Assembly (NCBI RefSeq): GCF_004341945.1
Contig: NZ_SMBP01000008.1
Span: 52,837-116,836 of the forward strand
Reading direction: 5' to 3'
DNA: 64,000 nucleotides
Origin: Longicatena caecimuris
Lineage (GTDB): Bacteria; Bacillota_I; Bacilli_A; Erysipelotrichales; Erysipelotrichaceae
Each line of letters opens with the position of its first letter. Positions within the stretch are counted from its first letter, which is position 1. The position numbers were made by a program, and so were the translations under genes. The notes below the pieces were generated by a model. It had not been told where the DNA came from, searched no databases, and worked only from the letters and a program-made list of their open reading frames with translations. This document shows, one piece after another, positions 1 to 7,299 of the stretch.

Positions 1-1
1 T

Positions 2-724
2 CAATATGACAGTACGGTAGGTAATCATTTATTGTTAACAAATTTGAATAAAATTGACTTTGTAAGTTTACTAGTTATCATAATCGTATTATCGGATATG
101 TTTGCACAAGAAACACATTATAAAACTGATCAGATTCTCATACCGACAAAAGAAGGAGCGAAACGCTTGGTGATTGCCAAACTATTATGTGGCATGTCTT
201 TAGCAATCGGTATTCTATTCCTTCAGTTATGCATGATTGTTTTGGCAGCATTCATCTTTGTTCCTCTGCGATCCTTAGATCTCACGGTATTTCCACAAGC
301 AGATGCCGGGTATTATGAAATGATACGGTTCATATTTACCTATCGTGAGGTTCTCGTTAGTACCTTTTTCCTTACCCTGATAGCAGCTATGGCGATAGGT
401 ATGGTAACAATGACCATTTCTTATTTCTCTAAGAATCGATTTGCGACAGCGATTCTTATGCTCGTATTTATGATTTTATCATTTGCCATTAACTTCAGAC
501 AAGATGGATGGTTGGCTTATCTTTGTTCTCTTTTCCCATCCCATATGTTGGAGGTAAACACCTTTTATAGTTGGATGAATGGTGGATTTTCACCTTTCAT
601 AATCTTTATGGATATGATGATCCCTTGGAAAAATATTGTTTGTGTCCTCTGGATAATACTGATGATCATCCTGTCTGTTATTATCATACAGCGGTATCAA
701 AAACATTTCGTAAAGAGTCATTAA
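2..724 (+). CDS. ABC-2-type transporter permease, C-terminal part (cut by window edge)
   Basis: The reading frame is open to the left edge (codons CAA TAT GAC from base 2), so the gene starts outside the window; an internal TTG at base 32 is not its start. About 240 residues are visible. They show a Glu...Tyr...Lys-Thr-Asp segment followed by a Pro-Thr-Lys...Lys-Arg-Leu-Val...Lys stretch, the pattern seen around the first cytoplasmic loop of ABC-2 permeases, and then four to five hydrophobic helices ending in a basic tail. It would form the membrane part of an ABC exporter with an ATPase encoded upstream. The substrate is unknown. Its position just before a signal-peptide and regulator pair makes peptide export a possibility, but nothing visible proves it. 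Confidence 0.7.
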   Translation, partial: QYDSTVGNHLLLTNLNKIDFVSLLVIIIVLSDMFAQETHYKTDQILIPTKEGAKRLVIAKLLCGMSLAIGILFLQLCMIVLAAFIFVPLRSLDLTVFPQADAGYYEMIRFIFTYREVLVSTFFLTLIAAMAIGMVTMTISYFSKNRFATAILMLVFMILSFAINFRQDGWLAYLCSLFPSHMLEVNTFYSWMNGGFSPFIIFMDMMIPWKNIVCVLWIILMIILSVIIIQRYQKHFVKSH

Positions 725-807
725 GATGAATATTGTGAAATTTAGATGGTCTGTATAAAAAAGGGTAAATACTAGTGGCATTTATCCGTAAATTGCGCAA
801 AAAACAT

Positions 808-828
808 GAAAAAACAGTCCGTTTTTTC
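808..828 (+). terminator. AT-rich terminator-like hairpin after the permease
   Basis: GAAAAAAC (808-815), a 5-nt loop and GTTTTTTC (821-828) form a perfect 8-bp stem whose 3' arm supplies the T-run. It lies about 85 bases past the permease stop and ahead of the next promoter. The stem is A-T rich, so strength is uncertain. Confidence 0.45.
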
Positions 829-842
829 TAGAAATATGCCTA

Positions 843-871
843 TTGATTAAAAGCGGATCCTATGTTAAATT
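843..871 (+). promoter_or_regulatory. Sigma-A promoter of the peptide-regulator pair
   Basis: TTGATT (843-848), a 17-bp spacer and TAAATT (866-871) are followed about 17 bases later by an AGGAGGAA ribosome binding site and the ATG at 903. This would give a short leader for the small peptide gene. Confidence 0.55.
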
Positions 872-902
872 AAGACACAGATATATAGGAGGAATAGTTA
901 TT

Positions 903-1067
903 ATGAAAAAAGTTATGAAATTTATGATGGTTTTAGGGCTAGTCTTAACTCTGGCACCAAGTATGGGAGGCCATGTAAACAATAAACGTTGCGGATTAAA
1001 TCCTAAAACAAGTAAAGATTGTGCACATGAGGTAATGCCTGCTAATTCAGAACATTTAGGTTTATAA
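903..1067 (+). CDS. Small secreted peptide, candidate RRNPP-type signalling pro-peptide
   Basis: A 54-residue protein. The ATG at 903 is chosen because AGGAGGAA precedes it at normal spacing; an upstream in-frame start at 843 lies inside the promoter. The N-terminus has two Lys residues followed by a hydrophobic core of about 13 residues (VLGLVLTLAP), a typical Sec signal. The remaining roughly 34 residues are polar, contain two Cys and end in NSEHLGL. One base separates its stop from the ATG of an XRE-TPR regulator, so the two are cotranscribed and probably translationally coupled. This is the arrangement of pro-peptide and cytoplasmic receptor genes in PlcR/Rgg/NprR-type quorum sensing. The mature peptide, its processing and its function are inferred. 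Confidence 0.65.
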   Translation: MKKVMKFMMVLGLVLTLAPSMGGHVNNKRCGLNPKTSKDCAHEVMPANSEHLGL

Positions 1068-1068
1068 A

Positions 1069-2289
1069 ATGAACAGACATTTAGGTCCTATCTTTCGCTT
1101 ACATAGAAGAGAATCTGGACTTCGACTGGCACAATTCAAGGAAATTGTGCCAGTTTCTAAATTAAGCGATTTTGAAACTGGGAAGAAAGATCTGACGCAG
1201 GAAACGGTAAGAAAGCTATATGCGATTATCGGCATGGAGTTTCATGCGATTGAAGATAATGCAAATGTATCTATCATGGTTTGGAATCTGTTTACGGCAA
1301 TTGTTAAATCAGAACCTACGGCAGACATATACAAAAAACTTTATCAACAGAAGTCCAGTGTACAATTTCAAGGTGAATATATCATATGGTTGTTAGGTGT
1401 TTTTATTTATCGTGTATATCATGCAGAGGATGAATATTTATATGAAGAAGATATCAAAAGGCTGAATAAATACATTGATTATTTAGAACCGGAACTTCAG
1501 AAATTGTTTTATGATACTGCTGGTGGCTATTATATCAGTGCTTATGATTATAAAAATGCAATTATGTATTTTGATAAGGCTATACATAGTAACAATATAG
1601 AAATACAGGCTATGGCATTTTATCATAAGACGATCATATTGGTAGAACAAGGCTATTATGTGGAAGGCTTAGATTGTATCAAAAGAGCCATCAGTTTATT
1701 TAATCAAAATCTGTATTTAAAGCGTGGTGTCATGTGCAATGTATTGTTAGGAAACTTGTATTCAGGATTGAATGATTACGCAATGGCTGAACAAGTATAC
1801 GTACAATGTTTAAATGCTATGAGACAACTTTCATTACCTAATATGATTGCCATCTTTAATAATCTCACTTGGATAAGTTTGTTATGGGGTAAATATGATA
1901 AAGTATTACAATATGCAAATGAGGCAGAGAAACATAGCAAAACCCATGAGATGATGTATTTTTATAAATCCTATGCTTATCATAAAATGAATATGCGTAA
2001 TGAAGCAAAAGAACAAATACGTCAAGCAAAATTGTATTGCACAAAATCCTCTGAATATCGCATTGCGATGATTGATGCATTTGCGACTTATCTCTATGAA
2101 ACGAAACCATTTGAATTAAAGGAAAAGAAGTTTTTAAAAGCCTATAAGTCTGCCAGAAAGGCAAACGATATACAGGCTGCTATCTTTGTGTTAAATCTCT
2201 TATCAGATCTATGTGAGTCCTATATGAGAAAAGAAAAAGAATTATTTTATAAAACAGAGATGATAAAATTATACAAAATGAGAAGATGA
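1069..2289 (+). CDS. XRE-family HTH regulator with TPR repeats (PlcR/Rgg-like, RRNPP type)
   Basis: 406 residues. Residues about 5-60 form an XRE-type helix-turn-helix (VSKLSDFETGKKDL is the recognition-helix region). The rest is all-helical with repeated 30-40 residue units rich in Tyr and Ala, for example around residues 185-215 and 225-260, as in TPR peptide receptors. Length and architecture match PlcR, Rgg and NprR regulators, which bind short imported peptides in the cytoplasm and change DNA binding. No ribosome binding site precedes the ATG, consistent with coupling to the preceding peptide gene. Expected ligand: a fragment of that peptide. Target genes cannot be read from sequence; the pair itself and the neighbouring ABC transporter are candidates. 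Confidence 0.75.
   Translation: MNRHLGPIFRLHRRESGLRLAQFKEIVPVSKLSDFETGKKDLTQETVRKLYAIIGMEFHAIEDNANVSIMVWNLFTAIVKSEPTADIYKKLYQQKSSVQFQGEYIIWLLGVFIYRVYHAEDEYLYEEDIKRLNKYIDYLEPELQKLFYDTAGGYYISAYDYKNAIMYFDKAIHSNNIEIQAMAFYHKTIILVEQGYYVEGLDCIKRAISLFNQNLYLKRGVMCNVLLGNLYSGLNDYAMAEQVYVQCLNAMRQLSLPNMIAIFNNLTWISLLWGKYDKVLQYANEAEKHSKTHEMMYFYKSYAYHKMNMRNEAKEQIRQAKLYCTKSSEYRIAMIDAFATYLYETKPFELKEKKFLKAYKSARKANDIQAAIFVLNLLSDLCESYMRKEKELFYKTEMIKLYKMRR
1125..1154. repeat. Perfect 12-bp inverted repeat inside the regulator gene
   Basis: ACTGGCACAATT (1125-1136), six bases, then AATTGTGCCAGT (1143-1154). The arms match perfectly. It lies in the part of the regulator gene that encodes the helix-turn-helix. It could be a DNA operator inside the coding region or an mRNA hairpin. 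Confidence 0.7.
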
Positions 2290-2360
2290 GGTAATTATTT
2301 TCTGGAAATTATAATTGTAAAAAAATATTATATATGGTTAATCTTCGGGTAGGATATAAA

Positions 2361-2387
2361 GGCGGTAATTATGGGCTGCCTTTTTTT
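2361..2387 (+). terminator. Terminator after the TPR regulator
   Basis: GGCGGT (2361-2366) pairs with GCTGCC (2375-2380), including two G-U pairs, and is followed by seven T. It lies about 70 bases after the regulator stop. Confidence 0.6.
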
Positions 2388-2402
2388 CCATATATAACAA
2401 AA

Positions 2403-2432
2403 AGTCAGGCTCTGAAACGGTCCTGACTCTTT
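2403..2432 (+). terminator. Second hairpin after the TPR regulator
   Basis: AGTCAGG (2403-2409) and CCTGACT (2422-2428) form a perfect 7-bp stem followed by CTTTGTTG. It is probably a backup terminator. The rest of the 2290-2668 gap holds no convincing gene. Confidence 0.5.
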
Positions 2433-2650
2433 GTTGTAAATGATATAAAACATATAGTGGGAAGTTAGTGCTTGTGGTTGTAAAGTTATAGAGGAAATAA
2501 GCCATGTGTAGAAAGGAAGTACACATCTCTCATAATTAGCTTTATCTAACTTCTTCTATATAATACAACGAAAGTTAACCTTAGTCAACAATTTTATACA
2601 AGTTTTTCATTTTTTTATACATGACGACTTGCACCACCTACATAAGTAAA

Positions 2651-2670
2651 AAAGACTGTTTCAACAGTCT
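2651..2670 (-). terminator. Terminator of the PHP gene
   Basis: On the minus strand AGACTGTT-GA-AACAGTCT is followed by TTTTTTAC. The TAG stop of the PHP gene (2669-2671) lies at the foot of the 5' arm. Confidence 0.75.
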
Positions 2671-3562
2671 AATCGTTCGCTAAGGCATGTAAGAATTGTT
2701 GCAAGATTATTTCCGCATGGTTACCTTCATAGCCATATTCCCCAAGTTGAATCTTTGGTTTCATTTTACCATGAAAATCACTGCCACAACTCATCAGCAC
2801 ATGATGCTTTTGACAATAGTCTTCATAATATAAGTTTTGTTCCCGCGTATGGTAGTTGCTGTAGGCCTCAATACCATCTATACCTTGGCTAAGGGCTTTT
2901 TCCAAGCGTTCTTCTTGGTGGAAGAAATTACGGAAAGGATGGGCAATAATGGCAATACCACCGGCTTCATGGATGTGCTCTACGGTTTCTTGCAGGCTGG
3001 GATATGGTACATGAACATAGCAGGGATTACCGGCACTGCACATATCCCAATAAAAATTGACACAAGCCGGCTCACAGCGCTCTCCACCTGGTTGGTAGGG
3101 CTGAAAGGCTGGCTTATTTGCATAGCGAGGGTCCTTGAGAAAATAGTCAACGATAGCGGGAAAGGGATTCATCGTTCCAAAGCGTTGTAATAATGCTTGT
3201 GCATCTAATTCCATATCGAAGTATTCATTCAATTTGGCAATGCGTTTTGTCATCGTACCCTGCTTCAATTGAGCAATCTGCTGAGGAAGCTTTTCAAAAT
3301 ACGGTGTATGATGATTTAGGCCATAGCCCAGCACATGGACTTCCAATCCGTCAAACAAGGTATCACATTCAATGGCAGGAATCACACGTATCGCGTTTTG
3401 CTTACCTAACTGCATCATTTCATCAACGCCCTGTGCCGTATTATGGTCGCTTAAGGCAATAAGAGACAGCTTGGCTTCTTTTACTTTTTCTATTAATTCC
3501 TGACAGGTGAATTGTCCATCACTACTATATAAAGAATGCATGTGTAAATCAAATGTTGTCAT
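2669..3562 (-). CDS. PHP-domain metal-dependent phosphoesterase
   Basis: 297 residues with the four PHP motifs in order: DLHMHS (residues 5-10), SDHNT (38-42), the Glu at about 64 (AIECD), IIAHPFRN in the second half and GSDFHG near residue 260. These His and Asp residues bind a di- or trinuclear metal centre. The family includes nucleotide phosphoesterases such as YciV/RNase AM, which removes nucleotides from the 5' end of short RNAs, and histidinol phosphatases; length and motifs fit the YciV-like group better. The gene is monocistronic, has AGGAGAG before its ATG on the minus strand, and ends in its own terminator. The exact substrate is inferred only. Confidence 0.8.
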   Translation of the reverse strand: MTTFDLHMHSLYSSDGQFTCQELIEKVKEAKLSLIALSDHNTAQGVDEMMQLGKQNAIRVIPAIECDTLFDGLEVHVLGYGLNHHTPYFEKLPQQIAQLKQGTMTKRIAKLNEYFDMELDAQALLQRFGTMNPFPAIVDYFLKDPRYANKPAFQPYQPGGERCEPACVNFYWDMCSAGNPCYVHVPYPSLQETVEHIHEAGGIAIIAHPFRNFFHQEERLEKALSQGIDGIEAYSNYHTREQNLYYEDYCQKHHVLMSCGSDFHGKMKPKIQLGEYGYEGNHAEIILQQFLHALAND

Positions 3563-3716
3563 AGTGGCTCTCCTTTGAAAACAAAGGTATTATAGCATAA
3601 GCAAATCGGAAAAGTTTGTATCTATTAGAAATTATTAAAATATTGCGAAAAAAGTGGGAAATTTGTATAAAAACAAAAAAATTAATGTTTTAAATTTGGA
3701 ATGTTGGGATTTTTAA

Positions 3717-3745
3717 TTGACGAATTCCTTGGGAATACTTAAACT
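3717..3745 (+). promoter_or_regulatory. Promoter with an inverted repeat in the spacer (candidate DeoR operator)
   Basis: TTGACG (3717-3722), a 17-bp spacer and TAAACT (3740-3745) make a strong sigma-A promoter. The spacer holds ATTCC-TTG-GGAAT (3724-3736), a 13-base inverted repeat placed where a bound repressor would block RNA polymerase. The downstream DeoR gene is the obvious candidate binder. Confidence 0.6.
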
Positions 3746-3773
3746 AAGAGTGTGTCAAAGGAGGCTGATGAAA

Positions 3774-4547
3774 ATGTCCAAAGCAAGCGATGCCAGAAGA
3801 AATGCGTTATATGAGATCATTCTGAATGAAGGAAGAGTTCGTGTGGGGGATTTGGCGCGGGCCTTGGATGTTACTACAGAAACCATACGAAAAGATCTGA
3901 AAGTATTAGAAGATCGTGGCGTATTAATTAAAAAGCATGGCAGCGCTACTGTTCGCAATGCTTATTATCAGTTGCCTTTTGATGTGAAACTGCAGGAGAA
4001 TACAGTGCAGAAACAATGGATTGCGCGCAAGGCATTAGATTTTATACAGGATGATTCCATCGTCTATTTAGATCCGGGAAGTACCTGTTTGCAACTGGCT
4101 AAATTGTTACGGTTAAAGAAGAATATTACCGTATTGACAAATTCTTTGCCCATTGGCGATATCATTTGTGACAGTGGCTTAGAACTTATTATGGCCGGTG
4201 GTAAGCTGCAGAAAAAAGGCAGAGCTTTTATTGGCTATTATACGACAAATGTGATTGACTCCATTCGCATCGATATTGCTTTTTTAGGCTGTGACGGTTT
4301 CCAGGATATGGATGGACCGATGACATTTTCTATGGAACATGCGGAAATCAACCGCCATATTCTACGCCAATCCAGAAAAAGTATTTTGCTTTGTGATTCC
4401 AGCAAGTTTACCAAGACCAGTACCTATCAGTTTGCGAAGTTTTCGGATTATGATGTCATGATTACCAATCCGATCAGTGAGGAACAGCAGACAATGGTAA
4501 AAGGTGTAAAACAGCTGATCATGGTAGATGAGCATACTTTTGAATGA
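3774..4547 (+). CDS. DeoR-family transcriptional regulator
   Basis: 257 residues from the ATG at 3774, which sits 9 bases after AAGGAGG; the ATG at 3768 is too close to it. The N-terminus is a DeoR-type winged helix (VGDLARALDVTTETIRKDLKVLEDRGVL, with the usual Thr-Ile-Arg-Lys-Asp-Leu signature). It is followed by the DeoRC sensor domain, which has the sugar-phosphate isomerase-like fold, with DPGSTCLQLA and TNSLPI motifs. Members bind phosphorylated sugars or related metabolites and usually repress nearby catabolic genes. The adjacent MFS transporter gene is a likely target, and autorepression is suggested by the repeat in its promoter. Confidence 0.85.
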   Translation: MSKASDARRNALYEIILNEGRVRVGDLARALDVTTETIRKDLKVLEDRGVLIKKHGSATVRNAYYQLPFDVKLQENTVQKQWIARKALDFIQDDSIVYLDPGSTCLQLAKLLRLKKNITVLTNSLPIGDIICDSGLELIMAGGKLQKKGRAFIGYYTTNVIDSIRIDIAFLGCDGFQDMDGPMTFSMEHAEINRHILRQSRKSILLCDSSKFTKTSTYQFAKFSDYDVMITNPISEEQQTMVKGVKQLIMVDEHTFE

Positions 4548-4570
4548 CCATGATAAGACATGGGCCATAT

Positions 4571-4659
4571 ACCCGATAAACACTGTTGTAGGATCTGACC
4601 AATCTACTGATGAAGAGCGACCTCCTTGCCATATCAGAACAGCGTTATCGGGTTTGTTT
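4571..4659 (+). ncRNA. Candidate cis-acting RNA: three-way junction ending in a U-rich tail
   Basis: The outer stem pairs ACCCGATAAACACTGTT (4571-4587) with AACAGCGTTATCGGGT (4638-4653), with one bulge and one mismatch, and is followed by TTGTTTT. It encloses hairpin GTAG(G)AT/ATCTAC (4588-4607) and a second stem TGAT/ATCA (4608-4611 with 4633-4636) around a pyrimidine-rich loop. It lies between the DeoR and MFS genes. It could be a terminator, an attenuator or an unknown riboswitch; no family consensus was recognised. Confidence 0.45.
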
Positions 4660-4722
4660 TATGAAAGCATATCGTTTATGATAATAGAAAAGGGATGCAA
4701 GGAAACAATACAGGAGGAACCT

Positions 4723-5874
4723 ATGAAAAAAGATCGAAGAAATGTCGTGCTGTTATGTGGTTTTTACTTTCTGAGCTATTTGGCATTTGTATTGCCTTAT
4801 GGCTACATGCAAACGTTTTTAGAATCTGTTGGCTATGATGTCGTTGAACGTGGTGTTATCTTATCTGGTACGGCTGTTGTCGCTATTGTAACACAGCTAT
4901 TTGCTGGTTATTTATGTGATAAGTACCATAGTGATAAACGCTTTTTCAATTTATCATTGATTATCTTTGTTTTAGCGGCCTTGGTGATGTATCAGGTAAG
5001 TGAAAAGAGCTTTTATCTGCATTTGATCTTTATGTCTTTAGTCGGCGGTATGTTTCGTACGACAATGGCAATACAGGATAGCTGGACACTACAGACGAGT
5101 GAAACCTGTCGAAATAACTTTGGACCGATTCGGGCCTTTGGTGCGATTGGTTGGATGATTGGAAGTCCGATTGGAGCGATGATTGTTGAACATTACGGCT
5201 ATGCTTCCTTAGGTTATGTATTTGCCGGTTTGGCCGTATTGAATATTTTATTGACGATGATGATGCAAGATGCCGTAAAGGTGGAAAAAAGTGGTGGTAT
5301 TCATATCGGCGATTTAAAGGAATTGTTACTCAATCGTAAATATATCATCGTGGTATTGATCTTCCTATTTATTAATGTCATCGCAACGGCCGATATTTAT
5401 ACGACTGTGGATAAGATGATGAATCTTGGAGCGAAAGAAGGAATGATCGGCGCACGCTGGAGCATACAGGCATTTACCGAACTGCCACTGTTTTTTGCCG
5501 GTACCTGGCTGTTAAAGAAATTCGGTGACTATAAGCTGATGATGTTTGGTACCTTTATGTACATTCTTCGTTTTATTGCCTATTCGCTTGTACAATCACC
5601 GGAAATGATGATTGTTGTCACTTTGATGCAATGTATCACGTATCCGCTTATCATGATCACCAGCAAAACTTTGGTTGATGATACGACGCCAAAACATTTG
5701 CGTAGTAGTGGACAGACCATAGCTTCAGCTTTTTATGTAGGTGTTTCACTATTAGTTACCCCTGTGATTGCCGGTGCAATGGTCAATGCGATGGGGGCCG
5801 ATATGACATTATTGCTGATTGGTTTATCCGGCATTATCCCTTTAGGTTTGGGATTGCTTTATAAACGGGTATAG
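4723..5874 (+). CDS. MFS transporter (LacY / nucleoside-symporter-like)
   Basis: 383 residues from the ATG at 4723, which follows AGGAGG at 7 bases; longer in-frame readings run through the folded intergenic RNA and are rejected. About 12 hydrophobic helices are visible, with the cytoplasmic loop motif GYLCDKYHSDKR after helix 2 and a Phe-Gly-Ala-Ile-Gly-Trp segment near helix 5. This layout resembles the MFS_1_like group (LacY, nucleoside:H+ symporters, 3-phenylpropionate-type carriers). It is probably a proton-coupled importer of a sugar, nucleoside or small metabolite in the cytoplasmic membrane. The DeoR gene upstream suggests a carbohydrate or nucleoside substrate, which is inference. 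Confidence 0.75.
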   Translation: MKKDRRNVVLLCGFYFLSYLAFVLPYGYMQTFLESVGYDVVERGVILSGTAVVAIVTQLFAGYLCDKYHSDKRFFNLSLIIFVLAALVMYQVSEKSFYLHLIFMSLVGGMFRTTMAIQDSWTLQTSETCRNNFGPIRAFGAIGWMIGSPIGAMIVEHYGYASLGYVFAGLAVLNILLTMMMQDAVKVEKSGGIHIGDLKELLLNRKYIIVVLIFLFINVIATADIYTTVDKMMNLGAKEGMIGARWSIQAFTELPLFFAGTWLLKKFGDYKLMMFGTFMYILRFIAYSLVQSPEMMIVVTLMQCITYPLIMITSKTLVDDTTPKHLRSSGQTIASAFYVGVSLLVTPVIAGAMVNAMGADMTLLLIGLSGIIPLGLGLLYKRV

Positions 5875-5901
5875 ACAAATGTCACTGATTTACGTAACCG
5901 C

Positions 5902-5930
5902 TTAAATTCTTCCTTGAAATAGTGTATAAT
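5902..5930 (+). promoter_or_regulatory. Promoter of the membrane protein and HAD operon
   Basis: TTAAAT (5902-5907), a 17-bp spacer and a consensus TATAAT (5925-5930), about 30 bases before the ATG at 5961. Confidence 0.5.
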
Positions 5931-5960
5931 AATACCGAAATTGGAAGAAGGAGAAAATTT

Positions 5961-6485
5961 ATGGATACTATATTTACTATGGAAACCTTTATCAGTGTGG
6001 TTATGATCGGGTATGGCATTTGGATGTTATTTCGTTCCGCACAGCAGTTAAGAACAAATATAAAATTAAGAAATGAGTACAAAAACAGTCATAAGGACTA
6101 TGAAGAAGTAAATGTTTATACCGGCTTTTTGATTTTCTTTGCCATAATGATGGCAGCCGGCATTTTCCTTGCCTTTTTCCCATATGTGGAGGATAACGTT
6201 TACTATTATCGTCTTGCCTACAGTTTAATAGCGTTGATTGCCGTGAGTATGGGAATGGATACGCTTGTGAAACGACGTGTTATTTTTGATGACAATGGCT
6301 TCTTATATGAAAAGGCTTATTATCGTTACCGTTCTATCATGAACGTAACACGAAATAAAGGCTTAATGAAAAACATGGAAATTTCATCAACCGAAGAAAA
6401 ACGAATCACGATTTCACATAAGATGGGTGAGGCATTTGATGTTCATTATGACAACTGGAAAAACCGTAAGAAACATAAAAAATAA
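5961..6485 (+). CDS. Membrane protein of unknown function
   Basis: 174 residues; the ATG follows GAAGGAG. An N-terminal hydrophobic helix (residues about 8-25) is followed by a Lys-rich polar stretch. Two central helices (about 55-75 and 85-105) precede a basic cytoplasmic C-terminal region of about 65 residues ending in a Lys/His-rich tail. The layout resembles small YcxB/DUF-type membrane proteins with a C-terminal domain on the inner face, but no family was recognised. It is the first gene of a likely operon with two HAD phosphatases. Confidence 0.7.
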   Translation: MDTIFTMETFISVVMIGYGIWMLFRSAQQLRTNIKLRNEYKNSHKDYEEVNVYTGFLIFFAIMMAAGIFLAFFPYVEDNVYYYRLAYSLIALIAVSMGMDTLVKRRVIFDDNGFLYEKAYYRYRSIMNVTRNKGLMKNMEISSTEEKRITISHKMGEAFDVHYDNWKNRKKHKK

Positions 6486-6504
6486 AGGTGAAGGATGATT
6501 CGTA

Positions 6505-7299
6505 ATGATAAAACTATGTGTGTTTGATGTGGATGGTACACTGATTACAAAAGGTGATAGACAGTTCAGTTACAACACGATAACAGCATTAAAAAATTTG
6601 CAAAAGCAAGGAGTGAAGCTGGCCATTGCCAGTGGCAGACCTCCTTTTGCCATGGAGAAGAAACTGCTGGAAGAAATTACATTTGATTATTTTATTTGCA
6701 GCAATGGTGCCTGTGTGATAGATAGCAAGGATGAGGTATTACATCGCTTTTCTTTTACGAAACAGCAGACCCAAAAATTGATTGATATCTTTCGCACCAA
6801 AGATGATGCTTTGATGTTTCAATGCATCGAAGCGGCGCGTTGTTATCATGGCTATAAACGTATTGCGCATATGCTGGAAGGATTTTTAGGACGTTTGGAT
6901 ATTTTAAGCGATGAGCGTGAACAAAGCATATATCAACAAAAAAGCCTTCCTTTAGCTGCTGTGGCAAAAATTGAACATGAGGATTTGCAAGCGATCAAAG
7001 AACATTTTCCTGAATTATTATTTACGCCCTTTGATACGACATATTATGATATCAATGGACAGCATAGCAAAGCAGATGGCATCGCATGTATTTGTAAGCA
7101 TATCGGTATCGATATGACAGAATGTGCGGCGTTTGGCGATGATTATAATGATTTGGATATGATCAAGCGCTGTGGGTATGGCATTGCCATGGGGAATGCC
7201 CGTGAAAAAGTCAAAGAAGTAGCTGCTTATGTGACATCTAATGTTGAGGAAGATGGCATATGGAACGCTTGTCTTCACTATGGGTGGATAAAGCAATGA
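6505..7299 (+). CDS. Cof-type HAD-IIB family phosphatase
   Basis: 264 residues with the HAD motifs: FDVDGTL (nucleophile Asp8 and Asp10), ASGRPPF (motif II), a Lys in SKADGI (motif III) and FGDDYNDLDM (motif IV). The central cap is the alpha/beta type 2B cap of the Cof/YidA group. Members hydrolyse sugar phosphates, flavin nucleotides or pyridoxal phosphate, with broad and overlapping specificity. The stop overlaps the start of a second HAD gene (ATGA), so the two are translationally coupled. Substrate unknown. Confidence 0.85.
   Translation: MIKLCVFDVDGTLITKGDRQFSYNTITALKNLQKQGVKLAIASGRPPFAMEKKLLEEITFDYFICSNGACVIDSKDEVLHRFSFTKQQTQKLIDIFRTKDDALMFQCIEAARCYHGYKRIAHMLEGFLGRLDILSDEREQSIYQQKSLPLAAVAKIEHEDLQAIKEHFPELLFTPFDTTYYDINGQHSKADGIACICKHIGIDMTECAAFGDDYNDLDMIKRCGYGIAMGNAREKVKEVAAYVTSNVEEDGIWNACLHYGWIKQ

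Noticed and set aside
2338..2526. Minus-strand 62-codon frame in the gap after the TPR regulator
   Set aside because: No ribosome binding site, composition unlike a protein, and it spans two terminator hairpins of the upstream gene.
4607..4637. CTGATGA inside the intergenic RNA, reminiscent of a hammerhead ribozyme core
   Set aside because: The required GAAA and cleavage-site elements and stems in the right order are absent.
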